Below are positions 1 to 5,471 of a DNA stretch of 5,495 bases, piece by piece. Source of the stretch: Desulfobulbus_C sp964551175 (GTDB lineage Bacteria > Desulfobacterota > Desulfobulbia > Desulfobulbales > Desulfobulbaceae); NCBI GenBank assembly GCA_964551175.1, contig CAZKBZ010000146.1, positions 1-5,495 on the forward strand. The letters run 5' to 3'. The notes beneath the pieces were generated by a model. The model was given only the letters and a program-made list of their open reading frames with translations. It had not been told where the DNA came from and ran no database searches. The position numbers and the translations under genes are program-made. Every line of letters begins with the position of its first letter. Position 1 is the first letter of the stretch.

Positions 1-30
1 TTTGATTTGATAACATAGAAGGATAGAACA

Positions 31-429
31 ATGAGACATAGAAAAGCGGGCAGAAAGCTTAACCGTACTGCCGCACACCGTAAGGCCATGTTGCGCAACA
101 TGGTGACCTCTCTGTTTGAGCATGAGCGTATCGTCACTACGGTACCAAAGGCGAAAGAGGCCAGGCGGGTAGCGGAGAAGATGATTACCCTGGGTAAACG
201 GGGTGATCTTCATGCACGACGGCAGGCCATGGCTTATATCCGTTCCAAGGGTATCGTTGCCAAACTTTTTGATGAAATAAGCAGTCAATATGCAGACCGG
301 CAGGGTGGCTACACCCGTATCATCCGTACCGGTAACCGTTATGGTGATGCTGCCCCCATGGCCATTGTTGAACTGGTCGGATATGAGGAACAAGTTGCCG
401 AGGAAGTCGACACGGAAGATGAGGAGTAG
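31..429 (+). CDS. rplQ: 50S ribosomal protein L17
   Basis: Encodes the large-subunit ribosomal protein L17, which binds 23S rRNA near the peptide exit tunnel. The 132-residue product has the family's N-terminal block RKAGRKLNRTAAHRKAMLRNM in two pieces (RKAGRKLNRT at 4-13, then AHRKAMLRNM at 15-24), the TTVPKAKEAR segment at 36-45, and the C-terminal core RQGGYTRI (90-97) leading into GDAAPMAIVELV (105-116). The start ATG follows agaagga (17-23) with a 7-base spacing, so it is well supported. After the core there is a short acidic tail (about residues 119-132, rich in Glu and Asp). L17 is normally the last gene of the alpha operon after rpoA, and a strong terminator 42 bases downstream agrees with that. 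Bases 1-30 may include the end of rpoA, but too little is visible to call it. Confidence 0.98.
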   Translation: MRHRKAGRKLNRTAAHRKAMLRNMVTSLFEHERIVTTVPKAKEARRVAEKMITLGKRGDLHARRQAMAYIRSKGIVAKLFDEISSQYADRQGGYTRIIRTGNRYGDAAPMAIVELVGYEEQVAEEVDTEDEE

Positions 430-470
430 GCGCAACTGACGATTCATCTTCACCATTTTAGATCAATTCC

Positions 471-502
471 GGCCGGTATGATATGTCATACCGGCCTTTT
501 TT
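471..502 (+). terminator. Intrinsic terminator after rplQ
   Basis: A perfect 11-bp stem (471-481 with 486-496, GC-rich ggccggtatga) closes a 4-base loop (tatg) and is followed directly by six T residues (497-502). This is a canonical Rho-independent terminator and should end the rplQ transcript. Its tail lies only 13 bases before the ATG of the next gene, so that gene is either transcribed by read-through or from a promoter inside or just before this element. Confidence 0.95.
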
Positions 503-515
503 ATGGTGACTGTTC

Positions 516-1286
516 ATGTCTGTCAATCAATCGCAATCAGGTTCAGAGAGATCACCCATAGGGTGGGCAGAGCAGTTTCAGTTTCGCTGTCATCCGGGCG
601 TTAGCTGTTATCAGGTCTGTTGTCACAAGGTGGAGCTGAGACTTTTTCCCGTGGATGTGCTGCGTTTGAAGAATCATCTTGGTCTTCATTCAGCAGAGTT
701 CATGGAGCAGTACACAACACTGGCTCAGGGTACGCATCCTTTTTTCCCCGCCGTGATGCTCAATATGGAGGACTCCGAAGATTTCCCCTGTCCATTTCTG
801 GTCAAAGAGGGATGTTCCGTGTATGCGGACCGACCGTCTGCCTGCCGCACCTATCCACTTGAACGGGCTGTTGAAAAGGGCAGCAGACGGGGGCAGCACA
901 AAAGTCACTATTTTAAAATCATCCATCCCTACTGCAGGGGACACCTCGAGAATCATTTCTATACTGTTAAGCAGTGGGAACGACAACAGCACCTGCTGGA
1001 ATACAACCTGCTCAATGACCTGTGGGCAGAGGTAGATGCTTTTTTTGCCACCAACCCCTGGCAGGGAGAAGGTCAGGCCGGACCCCGTCAGCAACTGGCA
1101 TTCATGGTCTGTTATAATATTGACACCTTTCGCTCCTACATGCAGCAGCACAACCTGCTTGTCCGCTACCGGCTGGACCGTGATCGACGGAGGCGTATAG
1201 AAGATGACGATCAGGAACTGCTCAAGTTCGGTTTTGACTGGCTGCTCCATGTCCTGGGCGATCGCAGGACCCTGGTTCCCCGTTAA
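516..1286 (+). CDS. YkgJ-family cysteine cluster protein (putative Zn/Fe-chelating)
   Basis: A 256-residue protein of the YkgJ/CxxxCC family (Pfam putative zinc- or iron-chelating domain, PF03692). Visible hallmarks are FRCHPGVSCYQVCC at 23-36 (Cys25, 31, 35, 36), CPFL at 92-95, EGCSVYADRPSACRTYP at 98-114 (Cys100, Cys110), and HPYC at 137-140 (Cys140). Clustered Cys residues of this kind are thought to bind a metal or an Fe-S cluster. The biochemical role of the family is not established, so no reaction is claimed. The C-terminal half (about 141-256) contains charged helices, a further Cys199 and a basic run DRDRRRR (221-227); I do not recognise a second domain. No signal peptide or membrane segment is seen. 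The start ATG lacks a clear Shine-Dalgarno and lies just after the rplQ terminator; a stop codon at 507 blocks any longer in-frame start. It is probably a cytosolic housekeeping-type accessory protein, unrelated to the flanking ribosomal genes. Confidence 0.88.
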   Translation: MSVNQSQSGSERSPIGWAEQFQFRCHPGVSCYQVCCHKVELRLFPVDVLRLKNHLGLHSAEFMEQYTTLAQGTHPFFPAVMLNMEDSEDFPCPFLVKEGCSVYADRPSACRTYPLERAVEKGSRRGQHKSHYFKIIHPYCRGHLENHFYTVKQWERQQHLLEYNLLNDLWAEVDAFFATNPWQGEGQAGPRQQLAFMVCYNIDTFRSYMQQHNLLVRYRLDRDRRRRIEDDDQELLKFGFDWLLHVLGDRRTLVPR

Positions 1287-1385
1287 TGCATTCAGATGTT
1301 TTTCTGGATGTTGCTGTATCTCTTTGCATGATTCAGACCTGAGTGTCATGATAATCTTTCTGTTTCTCTGCGTTTTCAAGCAGAT

Positions 1386-1413
1386 TTGCTTGTCGTGAAG
1401 ATTCGGATATGGT
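1386..1413 (+). promoter_or_regulatory. Weak candidate promoter for rpsB operon
   Basis: A transcript start for the rpsB group is expected in the 1287-1552 gap. The least poor sigma70-like pair I can find is TTGCTT (1386-1391) and TATGGT (1408-1413) with a 16-base spacer. The -35 matches only three of six consensus bases and the -10 four of six. A 6-bp dyad, caagca (1377-1382) with tgcttg (1387-1392), overlaps the -35 and could be an operator or chance. A gATAAT box at 1350-1355 is a rival -10 but has no suitably spaced -35. This call is a guess about position and should be trusted little. Confidence 0.22.
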
Positions 1414-1442
1414 AATAGAAGATGTTAATGTTTGCTAAATTT

Positions 1443-1522
1443 CCGGTACTGTGCCGGGTAATAACTACACACATCCCGCGTGCGTCCTTTGGTGTTCCTT
1501 TGCGGAATCGGACATTGGGATG
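1443..1522 (+). promoter_or_regulatory. Structured 5' leader of rpsB (candidate S2 autoregulatory site)
   Basis: Two foldable elements lie upstream of rpsB. The first is a hairpin pairing 1443-1448 with 1452-1457 (ccggta with tgccgg, one G-U) around a 3-base loop. The second is a three-tier stem: catccc (1472-1477) with gggatg (1517-1522), gtcc (1484-1487) with ggac (1510-1513), and gttcc (1494-1498) with ggaat (1504-1508, one G-U) around loop tttgc. It ends next to a decoy SD-like ggagga (1522-1527), about 18 bases before the real Shine-Dalgarno at 1541-1546. In E. coli and relatives, S2 represses rpsB-tsf through a structured leader. Whether this leader does the same is inference; no sequence match to the gammaproteobacterial motif is claimed. 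Confidence 0.4.
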
Positions 1523-1552
1523 GAGGAATAACCATAAATTAAGGAGATAGTA

Positions 1553-2365
1553 ATGGCAGCACGAGTAACTATGCGGCAGATGTTGGAGGCTGGTCTTCAT
1601 TTCGGGCACCAGACCAGGCGTTGGAACCCGAAGATGAAACCGTATATCTACGGTCCGCGGAACGGTATTCATATCATCAACCTTGATGAGACAATGAAAC
1701 TGTTCCGTAAGGCGTATGGTTATATTACAGATGTGGTGGCCGATGGCGGGACTGTAATGTTTGTCGGCACAAAGCGGCAGGCGCAGGCTATTATCAGGGA
1801 AGAGGCGGAACGTTGCGGCATGTTCTTTGTCAATCATCGCTGGCTCGGCGGTATGATGACCAACTTTCAGACCATCAAGCATTCCGTTGACCGGTTGAAA
1901 AAGATTGAGGCAATGCAGGAAGACGGTTCCATTAACCGCTTTCCCAAAAAAGAAATTCTCAAGATGGAAAAGGAGCGGGTGAAGCTGGACCGCAATATCG
2001 GTGGTATCAAAGAGATGCGTGTGCTGCCTGATGTCCTGTTCGTCATTGATCCCCGTAAGGAGGAGATTGCCGTTGGCGAGGCCAGAAAATTAAACATTCC
2101 TGTAGTTGCCCTGACCGATACCAACTGTGATCCCGATGGAATTGATTGCATTATTCCCGGTAATGACGATGCTATCCGGGCTATCAAACTGATCGCCTCT
2201 CAACTTGCCGATGCCGTACTGGAAGGCAAGGCACGTCGTGGTGAGGAAGAAGACGCCAGTGTGGAGGAGCTTGAAGCGGCAATGAGCAGTGAGGAAGCCG
2301 TACCGGCAGAGAGCAGTGATGAAGCTGCCCCTGCTGAGAGCGCTGAGGAGAAGCCCTCTGAGTAA
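1553..2365 (+). CDS. rpsB: 30S ribosomal protein S2
   Basis: Encodes small-subunit protein S2, which assembles late on the 30S back side and is needed for S1 binding. The 270-residue product shows family blocks throughout: MLEAGLHFGHQTRRWNPKMK (10-29), RNGIHIINLDET (36-47), FVGTKRQAQ (70-78), NHRWLGGMMTNFQT (94-107), LPDVLFVIDPRKE (158-170), and ALTDTNCDPDGIDCIIPGND (186-205) running on to DAIRAIKL. The conserved core ends near residue 225. It is followed by an acidic low-complexity tail (230-270) with a 9-residue tandem repeat, (D/E)EA(V/A)PAES(S/A), at 247-264; the tail is probably disordered. The ATG follows aaggag (1541-1546) at a 6-base spacing. It is the first gene of the rpsB-tsf-pyrH-frr-uppS group and is preceded by a foldable leader. 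Confidence 0.98.
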   Translation: MAARVTMRQMLEAGLHFGHQTRRWNPKMKPYIYGPRNGIHIINLDETMKLFRKAYGYITDVVADGGTVMFVGTKRQAQAIIREEAERCGMFFVNHRWLGGMMTNFQTIKHSVDRLKKIEAMQEDGSINRFPKKEILKMEKERVKLDRNIGGIKEMRVLPDVLFVIDPRKEEIAVGEARKLNIPVVALTDTNCDPDGIDCIIPGNDDAIRAIKLIASQLADAVLEGKARRGEEEDASVEELEAAMSSEEAVPAESSDEAAPAESAEEKPSE

Positions 2366-2394
2366 TTTCCCTGCTGAAAAAATACAGAGGAGTT

Positions 2395-2420
2395 GAAGGG
2401 GCTTTTTATCAAGCCCCTTC
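2395..2420 (+). promoter_or_regulatory. Hairpin in rpsB-tsf spacer, possible attenuator
   Basis: A perfect 10-bp stem (gaaggggctt at 2395-2404 with aagccccttc at 2411-2420) closes a 6-base loop (tttatc). It lies 30 bases after the rpsB stop. The bases that follow (tctcgtaaat) are not a T tract, so it is not a canonical intrinsic terminator. It may reduce read-through into tsf, act as an RNA stability or processing element, or protect the rpsB 3' end. The structure is plain in the sequence; the role is inferred. Confidence 0.55.
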
Positions 2421-2501
2421 TCTCGTAAATGGGTTTGGAGACATCGGGCAATGATCTTGATCATGTCCGACTCAAACATTTTGATGAAAGGAGAACATAC
2501 C

Positions 2502-3095
2502 GTGAAAATTACCAGCCAGATGGTCAAAGAACTGCGTGACAAGACCAATGCCGGCATGATGGATTGCAAAAGAGCCCTGGGTGAGACCGAGGGCGACCTG
2601 GAAAAAGCTGTTGATCTGCTGCGTCAGAAGGGCCTTGCAGTTGCTGCCAAGCGTGCCGATCGAGCAACATCTGAAGGAGTGGTTGAGTGTTATATTCATG
2701 CGGGCGGTAAGCTCGGCGTTATGGTCGAGGTTGGCTGCGAGACCGATTTTGTTGCCAAGACCGATGATTTCCAGGCATTTGCCAAAGATATTGCCATGCA
2801 TGTGGCTGCTGTCAGTCCGGTGTCTGTCACCCGGGAAGAGGTGCCGGCCGAGATGCTTGAGCGTGAGAAGGAAATATACATCAAACAGGCCAAAGATTCA
2901 GGCAAGCCTGATAATATCATTGAGAAGATTGTTTCCGGAAAGGTAGAAAAATACTTGTCTGAAATCTGTCTCATGGAGCAGAAATTTGTCAAAAATCCCG
3001 ACCTCACGGTTCAGGATCTGCTCAATGAGCTGATTGCCAAGATGGGCGAGAATATCTCTGTTAAACGATTTGCCCGTTTCCAGGTTGGCGCGTAA
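2502..3095 (+). CDS. tsf: Elongation factor Ts (short form)
   Basis: EF-Ts is the guanine-nucleotide exchange factor that regenerates EF-Tu-GTP in the cytosol during translation. The N-terminal UBA-like domain is clear (VKELRDKTNAGMMDCKRAL at 8-26, GDLEKAVDLLRQKGL at 31-45). The exchange motif TDFVAKTDDF sits at 81-90 and contains the Asp-Phe pair that enters EF-Tu. A second part holds IYIKQAKDSGKPDNIIEKIV (125-144, split here as IYIKQAKDSG and KPDNIIEKIV) and VKRFARFQVG at the C terminus. I chose GTG at 2502 because aaggag (2488-2493) lies 8 bases before it and the protein then begins with the usual KITSQMVKELR. In-frame ATGs at 2451, 2463 and 2484 would add a non-conserved extension. At 197 residues it is the compact type, much shorter than the roughly 283-residue E. 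coli protein. Confidence 0.97.
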   Translation: MKITSQMVKELRDKTNAGMMDCKRALGETEGDLEKAVDLLRQKGLAVAAKRADRATSEGVVECYIHAGGKLGVMVEVGCETDFVAKTDDFQAFAKDIAMHVAAVSPVSVTREEVPAEMLEREKEIYIKQAKDSGKPDNIIEKIVSGKVEKYLSEICLMEQKFVKNPDLTVQDLLNELIAKMGENISVKRFARFQVGA

Positions 3096-3158
3096 CTGAT
3101 GATGTCTTTATCCTGCCGATTTCCAGCATGCTGAAGATTCCTGCAGCGGTTTTGCGTT

Positions 3159-3175
3159 ATCCCGGTTCCTGGGAT
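3159..3175 (+). other. Small hairpin in tsf-pyrH spacer
   Basis: The 172-base spacer between tsf and pyrH holds no gene. It contains a 10-base palindrome (cagcatgctg, 3124-3133) and a 5-bp stem atccc/gggat (3159-3163 with 3171-3175, 7-base loop). A run of seven A (3181-3187) follows, so no plus-strand T tract is present and it is not a terminator. No convincing promoter for pyrH was found here. These may be chance structures. Confidence 0.2.
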
Positions 3176-3267
3176 CTGTCAAAAAAAGGCATTTTTCGCG
3201 TGGTTTCAGCAAACGGCAGCAGACATCATTGCCACACACGTTCCATGATCTTTCGAGGTGCTCCGGA

Positions 3268-3975
3268 ATGAAGTACAAACGTATCCTTCTGAAAATCAGC
3301 GGTGAAGCCCTGATGGGTGAAGGTGCCTACGGCATCAGCCCGGAGATGATTCAATTCGTGGCCCGGGAAATCAGATCGGTTCATGATGATGGTGTTCAAC
3401 TGGGACTGGTGATTGGTGCAGGGAATATCTTTCGAGGTGTTTCCGGTGCAGCCGGCGGCATGGACCGGGCATCTGCTGACAACATGGGTATGCTGGCAAC
3501 GGTGATTAATGGACTTGCCATGCAGGACGGTCTGGAGAAGGCCGGTGTCGCCTGCCGGGTGATGTCTGCTATCACCATGCGCAATGTCTGTGAACCGTAT
3601 GTCCGTGCCCGTGCTCTGGAACATCTGGACAAGGACAGGGTGGTTATCTTTGCTGCCGGTACGGGAAATCCCTATTTTACCACTGATACCGGAGGAGTGC
3701 TCCGGGCCCTTGAGATCGGGGCGGATGTACTCATGAAGGCTACCAGGGTGGATGGGGTGTATGATCGCGATCCGGAAAAGGATGAAAATGCGATCCGTTT
3801 TGATCGGTTGACCTATACCAGGGTGCTGCAGGATGAACTGCGGGTTATGGACGCGGCAGGGATCTCCCTTGCCCGTGACAACAATCTGCCTGTTTTTGTC
3901 TTTAACATGAAGAAGGCCGGTAATATTGGACGTGCAGCGGCTGGTGAGGATATTGGGACCCTGATTACCGGTTGA
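3268..3975 (+). CDS. pyrH: UMP kinase
   Basis: Bacterial uridylate kinase of the amino-acid kinase fold, a hexameric cytosolic enzyme that phosphorylates UMP to UDP with ATP and is typically activated by GTP and inhibited by UTP. The 235-residue product carries the phosphate-binding lysine segment LLKISGEAL (7-15), the glycine-rich GAGNIFRG (50-57), the UMP-site stretch DRASADNMGMLAT (66-78), GTGNPYFTTDT (131-141) for substrate and phosphate contact, and the nucleotide-binding KATRVDGVYDRDP (157-169). The start ATG follows gaggtg (3255-3260) at a 7-base spacing and gives the canonical MKYKRILLKISGEA beginning; a TTG at 3229 would only add an unconserved leader. It lies in the conserved position between tsf and frr, and its length is normal. 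Confidence 0.97.
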   Translation: MKYKRILLKISGEALMGEGAYGISPEMIQFVAREIRSVHDDGVQLGLVIGAGNIFRGVSGAAGGMDRASADNMGMLATVINGLAMQDGLEKAGVACRVMSAITMRNVCEPYVRARALEHLDKDRVVIFAAGTGNPYFTTDTGGVLRALEIGADVLMKATRVDGVYDRDPEKDENAIRFDRLTYTRVLQDELRVMDAAGISLARDNNLPVFVFNMKKAGNIGRAAAGEDIGTLITG

Positions 3976-3987
3976 GTGGGATGTCAC

Positions 3988-4073
3988 AGGTCTCAGCTGT
4001 CAGCAGTTAAGGGATACTTGAGAGCCGGAAGTTTTCATTGTAAAAGAATCCTGACACCTGACTGCTGATACCT
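3988..4073. repeat. Imperfect inverted repeat with TCAG heptamers, pyrH-frr spacer
   Basis: Most of the 119-base spacer between pyrH and frr is one long imperfect hairpin. Bases 3988-4012 pair with 4049-4073 over 25 positions: 18 Watson-Crick pairs, 2 G-U pairs and 5 mismatches, around a 36-base loop. Each arm is built of 7-base units. On the left are caggtct, cagctgt and cagcagt (3987-4007). On the right are ctgacac, ctgactg and ctgatac (4051-4071), which are the same NNNTCAG-type unit in reverse complement. It ends about 11 bases before the frr ribosome-binding site. It could be a small dispersed fold-back repeat inserted between the genes, or an RNA element controlling frr. No transposase, target duplication or T tract is seen. 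Confidence 0.6.
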
Positions 4074-4094
4074 TTAAAAACAATGGAGGAAGTC

Positions 4095-4652
4095 ATGGCA
4101 AACGATGTTGTTGACCAGGTCAATGCAAAGATGGAAGCAAGTGTGGAGGCCCTGAAACGGGAACTGGTCAAGATCAGGACCGGTCGTGCCTCTCTGTCCC
4201 TGCTGGATGGAATCAAGGTGGATGCCTATGGCTCTATGCTGCCTGTTGATCAGGTGGGTACCATGACCATCCCGGAGAGCCGGCTGATCGTTATTCAGCC
4301 CTGGGATCCGCAGATGCTGCCGGTTATTGAAAAGGCCATTCTTTCTTCGGACCTTGGCCTGACTCCGGCCAATGATGGTAAGGTGATTCGCCTTACTATT
4401 CCCCAGCTTACTGAAGAACGGCGCAAAGAACTGGTCAAGCAGGTCAAAAAAATTGCCGAAGAGTTCAAGGTGGCAGTCCGGAATGTCCGACGTGAGGCAA
4501 ATGACGCCCTCAAGAAGATGAAAAAGGATAAGGAAATCTCGGAAGACGACATGTTTCGTCTGCAGGAAGAGGCGCAGAAGGCGACAGATACATATATCAG
4601 CAAAATCGAAGAAGTTGCCGCAGGTAAAGAAAAAGAGGTGATGGAGGTATAA
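4095..4652 (+). CDS. frr: Ribosome recycling factor
   Basis: RRF splits post-termination ribosomes into subunits together with EF-G, in the cytosol. The 185-residue product has exactly the length of the E. coli protein. Motifs run in order: EALKRELVKIRTGRAS (19-34) in the first helix of the three-helix bundle; then domain II with DGIKVDAYG and the IPESRLIVIQPWD stretch; LGLTPANDGKVIRLTIP joining back to domain I; LTEERRKELVKQVKKIAEE; and the C-terminal helix ending in KEKEVMEV. The start ATG at 4095 was preferred over the in-frame ATG at 4083, because ggagga (4085-4090) overlaps the latter and sits 4 bases before 4095, and because the family begins at this point. It follows pyrH, as in most bacteria, after an unusual inverted repeat. 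Confidence 0.97.
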   Translation: MANDVVDQVNAKMEASVEALKRELVKIRTGRASLSLLDGIKVDAYGSMLPVDQVGTMTIPESRLIVIQPWDPQMLPVIEKAILSSDLGLTPANDGKVIRLTIPQLTEERRKELVKQVKKIAEEFKVAVRNVRREANDALKKMKKDKEISEDDMFRLQEEAQKATDTYISKIEEVAAGKEKEVMEV

Positions 4653-4727
4653 TCTCAACGTCGTTTTCTTTAATGACAAAATGTCTTTAAAGTCTGTGAC
4701 CTTGTGCAGAATCTTCCGCCTGTATCT

Positions 4728-5471
4728 ATGCAGGAATCGAAACCTGAAATTGATCCGGTGCCTTGCCATGTCGCCATCATTATGGACGGCAATGGCCGAT
4801 GGGCCCGGCAGCGCAAACGCCCCAGGCTTTTCGGGCACAAAGCCGGAGTGGATTCTGTGCGGGCTGTTGTCGAGACTGCCCGCGAGATCGGTGTCAAGCA
4901 CCTGACCCTGTATGCCTTTTCAACTGAAAACTGGCGTCGTCCGGGTGTTGAAGTCAAGGGCCTTATGTCTCTGCTGAAAACCTATCTGCAGGCTGAGCTG
5001 GACAATATGAAAAAGAATCAGATCCGGCTGGGCTGTTTTGGCCAGAAGCACCGGTTGCCGGAAGATGTGCAGCAGATACTGGTTCAGGTCATTGCTGAAA
5101 CACAGGACTGCAGTGGAATGCGTTTAAATCTGGCGCTCAGCTATGGATCCAGGGCAGAGATTATTACCGGGCTCCAGGAAATAGCTCGCAAGTGCAGCGC
5201 AGGAGAGCTTGATGTAGGTGATATTGACGAGCAGCTGCTCAGCGATTATCTCTATTCTGCTGGTCAGCCCGATCCTGACCTGTTGATCCGTACCGGAGGT
5301 GAGCATCGGTTATCGAATTTTCTGCTCTGGCAGGTTTCGTACGCGGAAATTTTTTTTACAGACACGATGTGGCCGGATTTTCGCAAACCACAATTTCTGG
5401 AGGCAATTCGGTCCTTTGGTACCCGCCAGCGTCGGTTTGGCCGAACAGGCGAGCAGCTGGAGGGCAATTAG
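4728..5471 (+). CDS. uppS: Undecaprenyl diphosphate synthase (cis-prenyltransferase)
   Basis: Condenses farnesyl diphosphate with eight isopentenyl diphosphates to make C55 undecaprenyl diphosphate, the lipid carrier for peptidoglycan and surface sugars. It acts at the inner face of the membrane without a membrane-spanning segment. Numbered from the ATG at 4728 (247 residues): HVAIIMDGNGRWA at 14-26 with the catalytic Asp20 (E. coli Asp26), the LYAFSTENWRRP block at 61-72, and the diphosphate-binding RTGGEHRLSNFLLWQ at 188-202, with Arg188, Glu192, Arg194 and Ser196 matching the E. coli residues that bind isopentenyl diphosphate. The WPDF and RQRRFG segments follow near the end. A GTG at 4704 gives an 8-residue longer alternative; neither start has a clear Shine-Dalgarno, so the start is uncertain by 24 bases. 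It lies 75 bases after frr; cdsA is the usual next gene but lies outside the window. Confidence 0.95.
   Translation: MQESKPEIDPVPCHVAIIMDGNGRWARQRKRPRLFGHKAGVDSVRAVVETAREIGVKHLTLYAFSTENWRRPGVEVKGLMSLLKTYLQAELDNMKKNQIRLGCFGQKHRLPEDVQQILVQVIAETQDCSGMRLNLALSYGSRAEIITGLQEIARKCSAGELDVGDIDEQLLSDYLYSAGQPDPDLLIRTGGEHRLSNFLLWQVSYAEIFFTDTMWPDFRKPQFLEAIRSFGTRQRRFGRTGEQLEGN

Noticed and set aside
1..30. 3' end of rpoA at the window start
   Set aside because: Stops occur in all three frames within 18 bases and too few codons are visible to identify a protein. The placement rests only on the usual rpoA-rplQ order.
1289..1310. Hairpin cattcag/ctggatg just after the YkgJ-family stop as a terminator
   Set aside because: The 7-bp stem contains a wobble, has an 8-base loop and is followed by ttgctg rather than a T tract. 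There is no support for intrinsic termination.
690..1379. Long minus-strand open frame of 229 codons opposite the YkgJ-family gene
   Set aside because: It is the antisense shadow of a gene with clear family motifs. Its translation has no recognisable domain and no ribosome-binding site was seen.
3181..3196. A-run and T-run (aaaaaaaggcattttt) in the tsf-pyrH spacer as a bidirectional terminator
   Set aside because: Only five A-T pairs could form around four bases, with no GC stem. It is not a terminator.
3226..3987. Minus-strand open frame of 253 codons opposite pyrH
   Set aside because: The plus strand encodes an unmistakable UMP kinase. The antisense product is rich in His, Ser and Pro, as expected of a shadow frame.
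4673..4701. Possible promoter atgaca before uppS
   Set aside because: The -35-like box matches 5 of 6 bases, but no -10-like hexamer lies 16-18 bases downstream (gtgacc at 17).
4074..4901. Minus-strand open frame of 275 codons opposite frr and the start of uppS
   Set aside because: It spans two real plus-strand genes and shows no motif or start signal. It is an antisense shadow.
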